DNA from: Myrica gale
Lineage: Eukaryota; Streptophyta; Magnoliopsida; Fagales; Myricaceae
Direction of reading: 5' to 3'
NCBI GenBank assembly: GCA_963930655.1
Contig: OZ005618.1
Span: 21,550,501 to 21,614,500, forward strand
Length of the DNA: 64,000 bases
Shown here in pieces: positions 62,198 through 64,000 of the stretch. The notes beneath the pieces are model-generated. The model was not told the DNA's origin. It did no database searches and worked only from the letters and a program-made list of their open reading frames with translations. Numbering within the stretch: the first letter of the stretch is position 1; every line of letters begins with the position of its first letter. The translations under genes and the position numbers were made by a program.

Positions 62198-64000
62198 GTT
62201 GTTTTGTTACTATTTTTCCTTTATATTGTTAAATACATGAGGTAATTTTTGTAAATATTTTTATATTTACTGTTTTATTTAATTTGTTTAAATAAATGAC
62301 CATATATTGAGTGACTATCCATATATTTTTTAAATTATGGATTTTATTCAATGTGCATGTTATAAATTTATTATATTATGTGTGTAATTATTTCTAGCAT
62401 GACTGTGAATATGATTTCTTATTTATTCATAATAAATTGTTATGCATATTTGTTATGCAATTGAATTAAATTTGTTTAATTCGTGAATTTTATTTAAAAA
62501 TCAATTGAATATTTCTTTCTAACTTACATAATGGGAGATGATTACTAGCATATCGAAATTTTCGATCTCAATATGTAGGAAATAATTTTATGGTTCAGTT
62601 AGGATTTTGGAATAAATTTTTTAATGTGTGCTAATGTCAAAATCGTGCATTGAATGTAGTGAAATGACCACAAAGTGTAGTTGCTGACCAGACTAAAGGA
62701 GAAAAATTGGACGGTACCAACTATGACATGTGGCACAGAAAGATACAATACCTGGTAAATGAACAAGAAGTTTTGGAAAATCTGACCTCAAGTATGTCCC
62801 AACCTGAAGATGGGAACACTGCCCAACATCATCGGGACATTGAGGCTCACAAAGCCTGAGCTAAAAATGATAGGTGTGTGCGCTTTACTATGTTAAGCAG
62901 TATGCACAACGATCTAATTGAAGAGTTTAAAAACTACTAAACTGCCCAGGAAATGTGGATCTAACTGAAAGCTGCTTATTGGGGTACATATGCAACTAGA
63001 TTGCGTACTCTTACCTTGAGGTTTGAGCAGTACGTTATGGACTCGAAGCATACCATGACAATCCATTTGAGAAACATGTCTACCTTGATTCGTGATCTGA
63101 AGGCTGCAGGTGTTAATCTCACCGATGAGCAGCAAATTCAAGCTGTGATACGTTTAGTGCCAGAGTCTGAATGAGGACAAATGAAACTAGTGTTGACTCA
63201 TAGTGAGAATATCAAGACATTTGCTGATATTTCTCGCCATTTAGAGTTGGAGGCAGAGCGCCTGGGTGCGAACCGTCAAACCGCGCTTGTTGCCCAAGGT
63301 GGCAACGCAAGGCATTTAGGCCTAAGCGCAAAGCGGTCGAGAAATCAACTGGTACAACAAAGGGTCTTGGGCCTAAGAATGAAAAGACTGCAAAGCGCCG
63401 CAGAGGCAAGCGCGCTGGCAAGAAAGATAAGACCAAGATGAAATGTTATAACTATGGTCAAAAGGGTCACTTCGCTTGTGAGTGCCCTGAGCCGAAGAAG
63501 GTATCATCTGGACCCAACTCTCTCTTTATTTTTTTGTTTGTTCATATGTATACGTTGCTCACTCGATCCCTGAATGGATTGTAGATACAAGAGCAACCAA
63601 ACGTGTAGCTAGAGATCAAGTTGGATTTGTAGATTACAAAAAACTACCAGCAAGCAATCAATACGTTATTTTGGGTAACGGAACGAGATAATAACTATTA
63701 GGGGTTGGAATTTTTCAATTCAAGATGCGTCTGTGACGTACGTTACTTCTTCATGATGTGCTCTATACAGCTGGTGTTAAATGTAATCAATTTTCAGTTA
63801 TTTCTATGTTAGACCTTGGTTTTAGTTTTCATTTTGATGGACCACAGATGAATTTTTATTTAAATAAGGCTTTGTATGGACAAAGTTTTGTAAATAATGA
63901 TTTCTTTATGTTGGATATTGAACGTTCCTCTATTTCTTACATTGCTGATAATGATGATGTTATTTCTAACTCTGTGAAATGACATGCTAGACTAGGACAC

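Larger units (their letters stand above)
60651..64000 (+). mobile_element. Copia LTR retrotransposon, 5' part, cut by window end
   Basis: A 5' LTR begins TGTTGGAAAATCCC at 60651 and ends near 61098, followed by a primer-binding site TGGTATCGGAGCAGG at 61101 (initiator Met tRNA type). A long leader (61116-62690) contains a GC-rich block. Gag-like text runs from about 62690 to 63430 (EKLDGTNYDMWHRKIQYL), followed by a zinc-knuckle-like segment near 63440-63495 and a protease-like region from about 63560. The element is broken in several places; its 3' half lies beyond the window. Confidence 0.9.

Overview
This is nuclear DNA from a flowering plant, almost certainly a eudicot. The evidence is AT-rich intergenic DNA, GT-AG introns of 0.1-1.5 kb, plant-only gene families (P-class PPR, PRAF, ACD6-like ankyrin/PGG, PsbS), and a dense load of CACTA, hAT and Mutator-type MITEs plus Copia LTR elements. 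I cannot name the species from the sequence.

Layout: 1-11.6 kb is gene-poor and full of non-autonomous DNA transposons. Several have readable ends: a MULE-type MITE at 909-1408 (9-bp duplication), a CACTA element at 4777-7048 (3-bp), a second MULE-type MITE at 8459-8758 (9-bp) and a GGTCC-rich hAT MITE at 10327-10746 (8-bp) that split an older tandem repeat. At 12.75-14.99 kb on the minus strand lies a P-class PPR gene of the Arabidopsis At5g01110 type, with an apparent one-base frameshift at the transit peptide/body boundary. At 16.67-23.06 kb (+) is an eight-exon gene for a ~500-aa RLT-like homeodomain protein. At 23-29.8 kb are MITEs and a decayed RING-H2 gene. At 29.8-38.94 kb (+) is a complete nine-exon PRAF gene (PH, RCC1, FYVE, coiled coil, BRX; 1108 aa). 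At 40.23-43.85 kb (-) is a three-exon, 583-aa ankyrin/PGG membrane protein of the ACD6/ITN1 type.

From 50.7 to 60.2 kb the window holds a scrambled local duplication of the PRAF tail and the ankyrin gene. One copy (51.25-55.2 kb) is old and broken up by a CACTA end and a Copia-like solo LTR. The other (56.3-60.2 kb) is recent and still carries an open BRX-domain coding sequence with both splice sites, fused downstream to a truncated ankyrin exon 1. Between them sits a fragment of the photosystem II gene PsbS, with a tandemly duplicated exon piece and an intron still in place, next to a CACTA terminus. A broken Copia element with two LTRs lies at 46.68-49.88 kb, and the 5' part of another Copia element runs from 60.65 kb off the end of the window.

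The genes do not form a functional unit. The four intact or nearly intact genes act separately: organelle RNA processing, chromatin/transcription, membrane-associated RCC1/BRX signalling, and ankyrin/PGG membrane signalling. I found no convincing new biological system. The most unusual items are the recombined PRAF/ankyrin copies with a BRX-only open frame, a near-perfect 48-bp-arm hairpin at 54991-55090, the PsbS fragment, a 45-nt in-frame cassette exon candidate in PRAF, and the PPR frameshift.
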